Source: Clarireedia homoeocarpa (Eukaryota > Ascomycota > Leotiomycetes > Helotiales > Rutstroemiaceae). From it: a stretch of DNA of 21,162 bases. The position numbers and the translations under genes were made by a program. Below, in pieces: positions 1-7,342 of this stretch. The DNA lies in the NCBI GenBank assembly GCA_001465935.1, contig LNKV01000093.1, forward strand, positions 1 to 21,162, written 5' to 3'. Numbering within the stretch: the first letter of the stretch is position 1; each line of letters opens with the position of its first letter. The notes below the pieces were generated by a model. That model saw only the letters and a program-made list of their open reading frames with translations. It had not been told where the DNA came from and did not search any database.

Positions 1-50
1 AACAATAAGCGAAGGCTCCGCCTGAGCCCTTACATTATGGGTTCCACCCT

Positions 51-1169
51 TCATACATGTAAAGTACTGCACTTAAGAGTAATTCTCTCTGTCCATAATC
101 TGTAAGAAATATCAGCAGCCTCTTGATAGATGCGTACAAGCCGCTTTCCTAGCTCACTTTCAAAATTAACCTCATTTTTTATGATGTGACGTGCTGGTCC
201 AGATAGAAATTCTTTTGCTTGCAAAAGTGCAGCACTAGCTATCTGCTGATTGGTCCTTTCGCGAAGTACGCTGTGACTACCCGTGCGTGGCCGCAGTAGT
301 CGTAGAGTTTGCGATCGCCAAATGTGTGCTTCTCTCTCGTCGCCTTGTTGCATAGACTTATAAGCCTGTTCCAGCACCCTTATACGGCATAGTTTGGTCC
401 TATCATCTGCAAAGCCCTCTTCCAACAGAAAAGGGTTGCAAATAACACTTATGTATAAATCATGTGCCATAAGTGCATTTAAGAATAGATGTGGAGCTTT
501 ATCCTTTGGAAGTCCATTTGGAATGTTGTTATTGTCCAAGAGGACAACCGTCGATAGCGTTCCTAACAATTCAGAGCACATATTTGTTTGTATGGTTGAA
601 ATGCAGGCATTTTTCGCCCAGCTCCTCATGTTACTCTTAAGACTAGCGAGATGATGTCTGAATGTGTTATCCTCTTCTGGCTGCCAACGGTCATTCATCT
701 TTCTAAACGATTCTTCTTGCAGCTGTCGAACAACTTTTTCTCCATGTAATTCCAATTCTTGAAAGCTTGTTGCGTCTTTAAGTACCTTATCGGCAAATGA
801 AAATCCATTTTCGATTCTCCTTTTATCTTCCGATAACATCTCGTTATCGATGCAGCCGATAAAGAATGACAAAATTTTCCCTTGATTGTAATCGTTACAA
901 TCAAAGCCCGCATTGTAACGGAACATATCCCATATCTCAGACTTGCGTCCGCCACTGAAGAAGGCAACCAACTTGCCATTTGTCTCCCAACTTAGGTGAA
1001 GTAGATTTGTAGATGAAGTTTCCAACACGGGCACGTAACGGGCGCGAACTGGGTCTCTGCGAAATATGATTAATCGAGTTTGATCATATACTGCAAAATA
1101 TACGCGATCATCTGAAAAGGCACAAGATTTTATATCTGAGAGGAAACAGACGCTAAATATGTCTGTCAT
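51..1169 (-). CDS. Hypothetical fungal protein, 372 aa, unknown function
   Basis: An uninterrupted frame runs from an ATG at 1169 to a TGA at 51-53. I do not recognise a named domain. The C-terminal third (about residues 305-370) is rich in Ala and Leu, with a stretch AASALLQAKEFLSGPARHI followed by a helical segment and an ending with ...SYRLWTERITLKC. This resembles, from memory, the C-terminal region of fungal hypothetical proteins that seem restricted to filamentous ascomycetes. There is no signal peptide and no membrane segment. The middle (about residues 105-190) is charged and probably helical. The protein may be incomplete: its TGA lies 50 bases from the window edge, and similar proteins seem to continue past the LW..R..LKC stretch, so a 3' intron or a frameshift is possible. 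The long clean frame makes coding likely; the role is unknown. Confidence 0.6.
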   Translation of the reverse strand: MTDIFSVCFLSDIKSCAFSDDRVYFAVYDQTRLIIFRRDPVRARYVPVLETSSTNLLHLSWETNGKLVAFFSGGRKSEIWDMFRYNAGFDCNDYNQGKILSFFIGCIDNEMLSEDKRRIENGFSFADKVLKDATSFQELELHGEKVVRQLQEESFRKMNDRWQPEEDNTFRHHLASLKSNMRSWAKNACISTIQTNMCSELLGTLSTVVLLDNNNIPNGLPKDKAPHLFLNALMAHDLYISVICNPFLLEEGFADDRTKLCRIRVLEQAYKSMQQGDEREAHIWRSQTLRLLRPRTGSHSVLRERTNQQIASAALLQAKEFLSGPARHIIKNEVNFESELGKRLVRIYQEAADISYRLWTERITLKCSTLHV

Positions 1170-1479
1170 TGTGCTAGTCTTTTGTTAAGGTTTAGATTAC
1201 CATACTGCAGTCTTTCAAAATATTTATTCTCTGAAGAGTGTTACGAATGCTTGTCTTCTGAGTCACGTGGAAGTGGTCAGGATCTCGAGTACTGCTGGTC
1301 GCGACGACTAGTAGTACTATCGTAAGGTTTATTGTTGGTAAACGACACACAGGGAATTGATCGATTGTAGACAATAGTAGGTATACAAGTAGTAACTGAA
1401 ATTAATCAATTGAGTTGAGCACGAAGCTCCATATACTAAGGAAATACTATCTACTTATATAGACCTTCGTTCTCTGTTT

Positions 1480-1533
1480 GTCCCATCGGTCCCAGCGGTC
1501 CCAACATGTTGGGACTGCTGGGACTGCTGGGAC
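1480..1533. repeat. 54-bp inverted repeat built from 9-bp GTCCCAGCG units
   Basis: Three GTCCCAKCG-type units are followed by an AACATGTT centre and three reverse-complement units. The symmetry axis is between 1506 and 1507. The two 27-base arms match at all but a few positions (ATCG against AGCA in the outer unit, CGG against CAG in the inner one). It could form a long hairpin or cruciform. It may be a terminal or subterminal part of a mobile element, or a protein-binding array; no element boundary is visible. Confidence 0.8.
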
Positions 1534-1564
1534 GTCATATAGCTTGCTGACTAAGGGTTCTACT

Positions 1565-1690
1565 AAAGGTACCGATCCTGCCCAAGGTGCCTTCCTTTGC
1601 TTAGGCACTCCCTTCTGTGAAGTACCTCCTATTCTCTGAGTACTTTCTTTGTAAGGTACTGTTCTTACTGTAAGTACCTTTGTCCTTCAG
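1565..1690 (+). repeat. Degenerate ~19-bp tandem repeat, about seven units
   Basis: Successive units begin at about 1565, 1584, 1603, 1620, 1639, 1653 and 1672. Most start with AAGGTACC or AAGTACC and end in a pyrimidine-rich CTTCTGT-like tail. Five units are 19 bp long; the others are 17 and 14 bp. The last unit ends just before the MULE target duplication. Confidence 0.5.
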
Positions 1691-1698
1691 ACTTCCAT

Positions 1699-1706
1699 AT
1701 ATTCTA
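1699..1706 (+). repeat. MULE target-site duplication, left copy
   Basis: ATATTCTA lies directly outside the left terminal inverted repeat and is repeated exactly at 4437-4444 outside the right one. Eight bases is within the 8-11 bp usual for Mutator-like elements. Confidence 0.85.
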
Positions 1707-1758
1707 GGGTTTTACTATTCATCCGTCGCTTTTTACTATCCATCCGTCGCCCCACATT
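1707..1758 (+). repeat. MULE left terminal inverted repeat
   Basis: About 52 bp, reverse complement of 4385-4436. It contains two tandem copies of a 19-bp unit ending in CATCCGTCGC (1711-1729 and 1732-1750), followed by CCCACATT. Confidence 0.85.
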
Positions 1759-1933
1759 TTGGCGCCGTACATCGGAGGTACACAACTTACTATGTGACAT
1801 CCACCCAAATTAATGTACAATAATGTCACGTACAATGATTTTTCAAAAAAATAACTTTCATCAAGATAGTTGACCGCGATACTAAAGTAAAGTACGAAAA
1901 TAGTAATAAACTTCAAGAAGTAGCCCAGAGCTC

Positions 1934-4249
1934 CTATTGTACTTCTGTTTCTCTATCTGCCTCTTGATTATAGACCTCTACACTGTCGAAGATCTGTCGC
2001 TCAATTAATGCATCTGCCTTATCATCATTAAACTCCTCTAGCTCTGTAATAGTAGTATCTGTATTGTATGGCATAGTGATCTCTTGTGGCTCTGAAGTCT
2101 CTATATCTAAGAACGTTTCAAGATCGTCTTCTAGTCTAGGACCTCCTACTGTATCTGCAAGGGCTTTTAAATATACCTGTTCCCTTTCTGTTCCAGCCTC
2201 ATATATATCGCTATATTGCCCAATTCTTTCTATACCCAGTTGTGTAGTTGAAGGGTTAGATTCGACGTGTAAAGGCCACTGTTAAGGAGGATTCGTAGCA
2301 GAGAGATTCGAAGTACTAGGTAAGATCGTGATATTCGAGAAAAGACGTTGCTGCTCTTGTTCGTGTACAAAATGGCCAAGATTCGGAGGTGCACTTGAAG
2401 GAGGTATTCTCTCGAAGGCAGATAGGTCTCTTCTAATACTAGATATAGGCTGCCTTGCCCCGCCAAGAGCTCCTTGAGGCCGTCCTCTTGCGTGTATATT
2501 CTCAGGTTCAAGGATCGTAGAATGTCGATAAGGTAGTTGTTGTCGTATTGGCAGGAGGAAAGGCTTTCGAATATGCCACCGCGGATGGAAATCGGTAGGA
2601 GCTAATGACTGTGAGCTTTGCTTTCTATGGTAAATTGTATGTTGACATGGAAGACCTATAGAATAAGAGAACCTCCTAGTACAAGCAGATGTCGGTGGTC
2701 TATCTATAGGTATTATGGATGCTTGCGTATATGCACGCTTTAATGCATAGCTGTAAATATGAGGCACAAGAGACTGAAAGAGAACAGTATTATACTGATG
2801 CCGTGGGGCATTCAACTGTTGAGCCGTGACACCTTGTATTCTAATATGCTGTGCGTTCCAGTAATCAAGGAGACGTTCGAAAGAGGTGTCTAAACTCAGC
2901 GTGCTCTTCTGCAACGCCTGCTTAAGCCCAGCATAGCAGCCTTCAATAGGAGATGTAGTGAAATGGCCAAAATGTCGTACGTTGTTCAGCCAGAACGTGA
3001 CGACTTTCTCCTTCCAGCATAACCATGTTTTGTCGATATATTCAACTGCTCGAATCGGGTGATCAGCCTTGAATTTAGCTAGCTTTTCCTCGTACTGCTG
3101 CTCAGTTGCCGAATATAAGAGCTTATTCCAGTCGTATAAGAAGCTCTGAAAGGAGGGGTGCTGTATAGTGGTAGCTCCGCGTTTAACAGGTGGTGGAAAG
3201 AATCCTTTAGTCTTAGCAACTACGTTTATATTGACATGCCAGCGGCATAGAATATGGTATGTTGATAGGAAGATAGTATCGATTGTAGTCATTAAAGCTA
3301 GCTCTCGATCTGTCACTATAACCTCTGGCTCTAGAATTCCTTCTTTCACCATCACTTCTCGTAGCCGCTGCATCACCTATATATAATCCTCCTTCTTTTC
3401 ACCCGATATAAAGGCAAGCCCCACCTGTATCACTAAGTTGTTCCCAGTTAAAGCATATATATTGAAGAGAGGTATATTATATCGGTTCGTTTTATAGGTC
3501 GAATCGAGGAGAAGGACATGCGGATTCTCTTTCTATAAAGTGACTGAGTTAGGGTGGAAGAAGAGGAGAGATCGAAGTCGATTTGTGTGAGGGTTCGACT
3601 GGAAATGGAGATTGAAGTTTCTTTCTTGAAGTAGATCTAGAAGCCACTGTACAGGAGTTTTACCTCCTAGCTTCTCCTTTCGCAGACGCGCAGCTATGTT
3701 GTAAACATCCCTGGAGATGAGAGAGATGTTAGGATGTTGATGTGCAAGTGTATTGAGAATCGTTCTCGTCGCTGTACCACTCTGCAATATACTCTTAATC
3801 AGAGCTCATTGTGTAGAAGCAACAGTCTTCAGTCGTACAGAAGTATCTGCTAGAGGAGAAATATGCGGCTCATGATTGTGGTATACAACCTCCTCAGTTA
3901 AGCTCTATTTGGAGACTGAGAAATCCTCCTTCTCTTCATCTTGCCCTTCGATTATACGGCGTGCACGTAGGAGGTAAGGGCAGTTTGTCTTCTTCGTTCC
4001 TGTGCCTTTTCTTCTCTTCGATTCGTGTAGATCGGGGTCTCTCTGATCTCTATATCCCCTCGACTTGTTGCAAGTGTATTTAATCCAGGTGCAGTGTTCA
4101 ATAGGCTTCGTTCGTGGACCTGAATCTCTGCGCATCTTGCCCCAGCCATGGGCAAGGCCATGTTGGTCGATATAGGCTTCAAGGGCATCAAGAGTATCGA
4201 AGATCTGGTACGGAATGGCTGGGCCAATTTAGATCTCAAGGGTATTCAT
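1934..4249 (-). pseudogene. MULE transposase pseudogene, 771 codons with six in-frame stops
   Basis: One frame runs from the ATG at 4247-4249 to a TAG at 1934-1936 with no frameshift. It is broken by stops at codons 7 (TAA), 115 (TAG), 148 (TGA), 239 (TAG), 291 (TAG) and 656 (TAA). The parts of a MULE transposase appear in order: an N-terminal Cys/His zinc-binding region (about codons 35-125, with HCTW, TC, NCPY and HNH), a DDE core, and a SWIM-type zinc finger. Likely catalytic residues are D249 in LLLDSTYKTN, D314 in VIVTDREL and E436 in SPIEGCYAGLK, with CRWH after the second Asp. The SWIM finger has C523, C535 and H537. At codons 239 and 291 the context (VTL-stop-KENPHV, DYI-stop-VMQR) suggests Trp, so TGG became TAG, as RIP would do. 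Not functional as read. Confidence 0.85.
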
Positions 4250-4384
4250 CGTGAAGTGTTAAAAAAAGTATATCTTCCTTTGTTATCTTATGTTTACTAA
4301 TTATGATGTACTTATTTTCAATTGGGCGACAAATTTGTATGGCAACTACATAGTAAATGATTGAACCTCCGAAAATCGGTATAT

Positions 4385-4436
4385 AATGTGGGGCGACGGA
4401 TGGATAGTAAAAAGCGACGGATGAATAGTAAAACCC
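4385..4436 (-). repeat. MULE right terminal inverted repeat
   Basis: Reverse complement of 1707-1758 over about 52 bp, with the same pair of internal 19-bp subunits. Confidence 0.85.
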
Positions 4437-4444
4437 ATATTCTA
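4437..4444 (+). repeat. MULE target-site duplication, right copy
   Basis: ATATTCTA, identical to 1699-1706. Joining the flanks leaves a single copy within ...TCCATATATTCTATAATATCAG-like sequence, the presumed empty site. Confidence 0.85.
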
Positions 4445-4620
4445 TAATATCAGTACTGAGGTTTAGACCCTTGGTACGGTGTGTGCCTTCTGAGCCTAAG
4501 GTCCTTTAGCCGCCACGTGACCAGGTCATAACAAGTATACCTAGTCAGTACGAGGATTAATACAGTTAGCTTAGACCCTTTATCACCGTGTAACCTCAAG
4601 TTGAAAGTTGCTGCTTTTAG

Positions 4621-4829
4621 TGTGATGCGATGCATCATATGATACTAGGTACGCGTCAAGTATCAGTCTTATCAGGGGCTCCACAATACGGTGCGCTCGC
4701 TAGATCACAGCTTAGGGTTCAAAGCCCAGGGCTAAGAGCTATATAAGAGGCCTCCTTCTACTATATATAGTCTGCTCTCTAGCTTAATATTCTAAGGCCA
4801 AGTTGATTCTCTCGGAAACGGTTGTCACA
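4621..4829 (+). mobile_element. Solo LTR 1 (209 bp) with 5-bp target duplication
   Basis: It begins TGTGATGCGATG and ends GGTTGTCACA, the TG...CA ends of LTR retrotransposons. The exact duplication TTTAG lies on both sides (4616-4620 and 4830-4834). A promoter-like TATA box (GCTATATAAGAGG) lies near 4738-4750. Its last 40 bases (ATTCTAAGG ... TGATTCTC ... TTGTCACA) match the end of solo LTR 2 and the reverse complement of the start of solo LTR 3. No internal retrotransposon sequence is next to it, so it is what remains after recombination between two LTRs. Confidence 0.85.
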
Positions 4830-4921
4830 TTTAGTACAAAAGAGGGTATTCATATTCGTGCAACAACAGGGGTTTTTCTACCTTTACTAAGTTATATATA
4901 GTAATAATCACACTTGCTGCT

Positions 4922-5520
4922 TTAATATAGAGTTTGAGCTCCCTTTCTTGCCAATACTTTATAGATTCTCTCGGGCATAGTGTGACGACACGTCTGCGAA
5001 GAGAATCGAACGACCTTAGAATTATCAACTAAAGAGCTAACTACAGGCTGGAAGAGGTAGGCTCTTATATAGGCCAAGTCAGAAGGCCGATTACGGACCT
5101 GACCTGCGGGTACGAATCATGCATTCGTTACACATAGAATCAATAAACTTGTTGAAATCCTCTGCTTTGATCTCATTATTACAGATATCAATTAAAGCTT
5201 CTTTCAATCTTTCTAAACTCTAGTCACTATATAAGTTCTGAATACTTAATCTTTGCTTAAGAACCCTCTATATATTCTTAATAGGAATGAGATCAGGGGG
5301 GTTCCCAGGCCAATCGATAAGAGTGTCAATATGATATTATACTTTTGTATTTCAATTAAAGAAACCAGCTTCCCAACCAGACACATATAGATAATAGACT
5401 GCTTAATGTGAAAATTGGAGATGTTAGAGAATTGCTTAATGAACGGCGGTAGATACTGATATATTTGCAACATCTTACGAATCAAATCAGTCAAACAAAT
5501 AGAGTAAGGATACACTGCTT
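4922..5520 (-). pseudogene. Tc1/mariner transposase remnant, split by solo LTR 3
   Basis: Read on the minus strand, the 5' piece (about 5520 to 5133) contains PPFIKQFSNISNFH and then the conserved DWPGNPPDLIPIKNI, a decayed form of the Tc1 motif WPxxSPDLNPIENxW. Next comes a helical C-terminal region ending FNKFIDSM. The LTR at 4981-5132 interrupts it here. The reading frame resumes on the other side as PERIYKVLARKGAQTLY and ends at the TAA at 4922-4924. TAG stops at 5268-5270 and 5220-5222 sit where Trp is expected. A frameshift lies near 5330, just before the DWPG stretch. The N-terminal half and the left end are not recognisable. Dead. Confidence 0.75.
4981..5132 (-). mobile_element. Solo LTR 3 (152 bp) inserted in a Tc1 transposase, with target duplication
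   Basis: In the minus orientation it reads TGTAACGAATGC ... GTCGTCACA, with a TATA box CCTATATAAGAGCC. The duplication CATAG flanks it exactly (4976-4980 and 5133-5137). Removing the LTR and one CATAG restores the transposase reading frame across the site, which independently confirms the boundaries. Confidence 0.88.
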
Positions 5521-5912
5521 AAATGTACTATCTATCTATCACGAGTTTATCAGTACACGACTTCAAAAGCAGCGATTTGAATATTTTTTCACAGGTACCT
5601 TGCACCGATGTATAAAGCAACAACAATGCAACATATTGAGGTCGAACAATGTAGAAGGGACGCTCGCATTGGATAAGAAGCTAGCTGGGCCGCTCTGAAC
5701 CCTTTAGCTCTTAGATTAACGTCGGGTAACCTAGTCGTGGGCGGGCCCCACTAAAGCTGTTTTCATATCAGTACTATACAGTATTCTCGAGACCAAGTAA
5801 GCTTAGGCCATCTCACACTGCATCCCCCGGGCGGCCCATGTTCGGCTATATTACAAATTATCTTTTTAAAAATCAACCACACAATATTGCTGCTTCAAAT
5901 TAAAGACTATTA
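5521..5912. other. Unassigned sequence between two transposase remnants
   Basis: No supported gene. A plus-strand open frame at 5465-5698 has no recognisable protein character and overlaps the decayed transposase. Short GC-rich patches occur (GGGCGGGCCCC near 5740, CCCCCGGGCGGCCC near 5825). They may be element ends, but I found no partner repeat. Confidence 0.4.
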
Positions 5913-6463
5913 CTATTGTACATAAACTCTTTCTTTAACTTTAATTATAGCTTCTAATTTATAAGTCAATCTTCCAATCTTCGGCTGGAAATCAGCCGGG
6001 TCCATCTCATTCCACAACCTTTGTATCTTCCGCTTGAGCTCTTCAATAGAAGTAGGTACAAAGGGCAATTGATTGATTTTATCCATAGTCAAGCGCCATA
6101 TCTTCTCAATAAGGTTCAATCAGAGAAGTTAAGCGGCTAATTAAGAGTCCTGAGACCTTCTTCAAACCGGGCAACCCGGACATACTTCTCATGCACCTTT
6201 GCTCCATCCTCTATAAAGATAGAATTAGTATCAAGCATTAAAAACAGAGGAAATACAGCTAGCTCAAAGATGTACTCTTTATATACTATTGATTCTATCC
6301 TTTTACCGCCAGGTTTTTCCCAAAGAACACAAAAGAGGATTTGCAGTTTCAACCTATCAATCAACACGGTTTTCACCTGGTTATAAGTCATCCTATGTAT
6401 ACGCCATTCTTTTGATATTTCCTTTATAAATATAAATTTAAGAACTTCTTTGCTCGATATCAT
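5913..6463 (-). pseudogene. Second Tc1/mariner transposase remnant (C-terminal part)
   Basis: The minus strand encodes LFCVLWEKPGG and a region with IEDGAKVHEKY, matching the Tc1 DDE segment around the second catalytic Asp (usual form QDGAP.H). The frame stops at a TAG (6137-6139) where Trp is expected before the SPDLNPIE motif. Immediately after, a one-base deletion near 6118-6121 shifts the frame, which resumes as LNLIEKIWRL and runs through PTSIEELKRKIQRLWNEMD to the C terminus. It differs from the first remnant in sequence, so it is another family. The N terminus is lost near the LTR at 6515. Not functional. Confidence 0.75.
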
Positions 6464-6514
6464 CGCTAGAACCTCCCTCTCGGTCTTCTACCCTTTCTCC
6501 CCTTTTGAGATTTT

Positions 6515-6960
6515 TGTGACGTGCATTCCTCAAGGCATGTTTAAATTGCACAACAATAAGCCTAACGTAGACCTAGAATAATCAACCTAACGTCCCTCTC
6601 TGCGTAGCGAGACACCCTACGTGCCGAGACAGACAAATGAAATTGGATAAATTTCGAGATTAATAGATCGCTATATTAAGAAGAATAGTGTGACGAACAT
6701 ATTACTAACTCTGAATATGAATAATTCTCATTGTGTTAGTTAGTTTAAAAGAGATATCACGAAGAAAATCAAAATCCTTGCGATTTCATTGGTCTGTCTC
6801 GGCACACAGTGTGTCTTGCTACGCAGGGAGGGACGTTAAAGTACTAACTACAGGTTGGGAGAAGCAGGCTCTTATATAGGCCAAGTCAGGAGGCCGATTG
6901 CGGATGCATTTCGGATGCCTTGCGGACCTGACTTGTGGGTACGAAGTACGGTTCGTTACA
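6515..6960 (-). mobile_element. LTR 4, related to solo LTR 3 and split by a MITE
   Basis: On the minus strand it starts at 6960 with TGTAACGAAC and has the same TATA region as solo LTR 3 (CCTATATAAGAGCC). It is interrupted by the MITE at 6590-6836, continues with GGTTGATTATTCTAGGTC, and probably ends with CGTCACA at 6515. The sequences on either side of the MITE align with contiguous sequence of solo LTR 3 (CTTAGAATTATCAACTAAAG), so the MITE landed inside the LTR. No matching 5-bp duplication was found: the flanks are GAATC on one side and ATTTT on the other. The outer half differs from solo LTR 3, so the left border is tentative. Confidence 0.65.
6590..6836 (+). mobile_element. MITE copy 1 (247 bp), Tc1/mariner-like, inside LTR 4
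   Basis: It begins ACGTCCCTCTCTGCGTAGC and ends GCTACGCAGGGAGGGACGT. The terminal inverted repeat extends imperfectly for about 55 bp, to the AATGAAAT/ATTTCATT region. TA on both sides (6588-6589, 6837-6838) fits a Tc1/mariner target duplication. There is no coding capacity. It aligns over its full length with the reverse complement of 17736-17981. Confidence 0.85.
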
Positions 6961-6978
6961 GAATCTTTATTTAGATAG

Positions 6979-7257
6979 TGTGACGATACGTACGATTTTG
7001 TGCTTAGTCATACTGTATGCCTGAGGCACCTACTTAGTAAAGCTCCTTGCAGAGCCAGATTCTCTGCTCTGCCCAACTCCTCGCTGGAGGCAATATGGCC
7101 TCAGGCTACATTAAGCCGGGTCCTGTGGAGTTAGCTAGGCACGTGATTCTCACGTGACCCCTTCTTGTATATAAGCTCCTTAAGCTCTTGAGCTCTCTTA
7201 GTTCTTTAGTTGTTAATTCTAAGGTTAATCTGATTCTCTTTGAGACCTATTGTCACA
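6979..7257 (+). mobile_element. Solo LTR 2 (279 bp) with 5-bp target duplication
   Basis: It begins TGTGACGATACG and ends CCTATTGTCACA, and is flanked by exact GATAG at 6974-6978 and 7258-7262. It has a TATA box (TTGTATATAAGC near 7165) just after two CACGTG boxes (near 7140 and 7152). The 3' end resembles solo LTR 1. No internal retrotransposon sequence adjoins it. Confidence 0.87.
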
Positions 7258-7342
7258 GATAGCTATTTAACAATAAAACTAATCCAGTAGTTTGTATTAT
7301 TATCATACCAATGAAGAGCAGATCTAAGATACAATACTACTA

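Larger units (their letters stand above)
1170..1706. other. Non-coding stretch with LTR-like and repeat sequence
   Basis: No convincing gene. A TATA-like TTATATAGACC lies near 1455, and a run at about 1297-1340 (AGTAGTACT followed by GGTTTATT) recurs loosely near 15925-15945, so part of this may be an old LTR. I found no matched LTR ends or target duplication. It also contains the inverted repeat at 1480-1533 and the tandem repeat at 1565-1690, listed separately. The right border is the MULE target duplication. Confidence 0.4.
1707..4436 (-). mobile_element. Complete 2.7-kb Mutator-like DNA transposon (MULE)
   Basis: The element is bounded by inverted repeats of about 52 bp that appear identical: left 1707-1758 starting GGGTTTTACTATTC, right 4385-4436 as its reverse complement. 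It is flanked by the 8-bp duplication ATATTCTA. It carries one gene, a MULE transposase pseudogene (1934-4249, minus strand). Each terminal repeat contains two near-identical 19-bp subunits (TTTACTATTCATCCGTCGC and its variant with one base changed), which could be transposase-binding sites. The clean ends and duplication show it arrived by transposition. Dead coding capacity with intact ends means it could move only if a related transposase acted on it. Confidence 0.85.

Noticed and set aside
1239..1560. LTR beginning TGTTACGAATGC with a TATA box near 1455
   Set aside because: No matching CA end and no target duplication could be found, even allowing for the MULE insertion.
5465..5698. Plus-strand open frame of 77 codons
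   Set aside because: It overlaps the decayed transposase, has no protein-like motif and is bounded by AT-rich remnants; chance frame.
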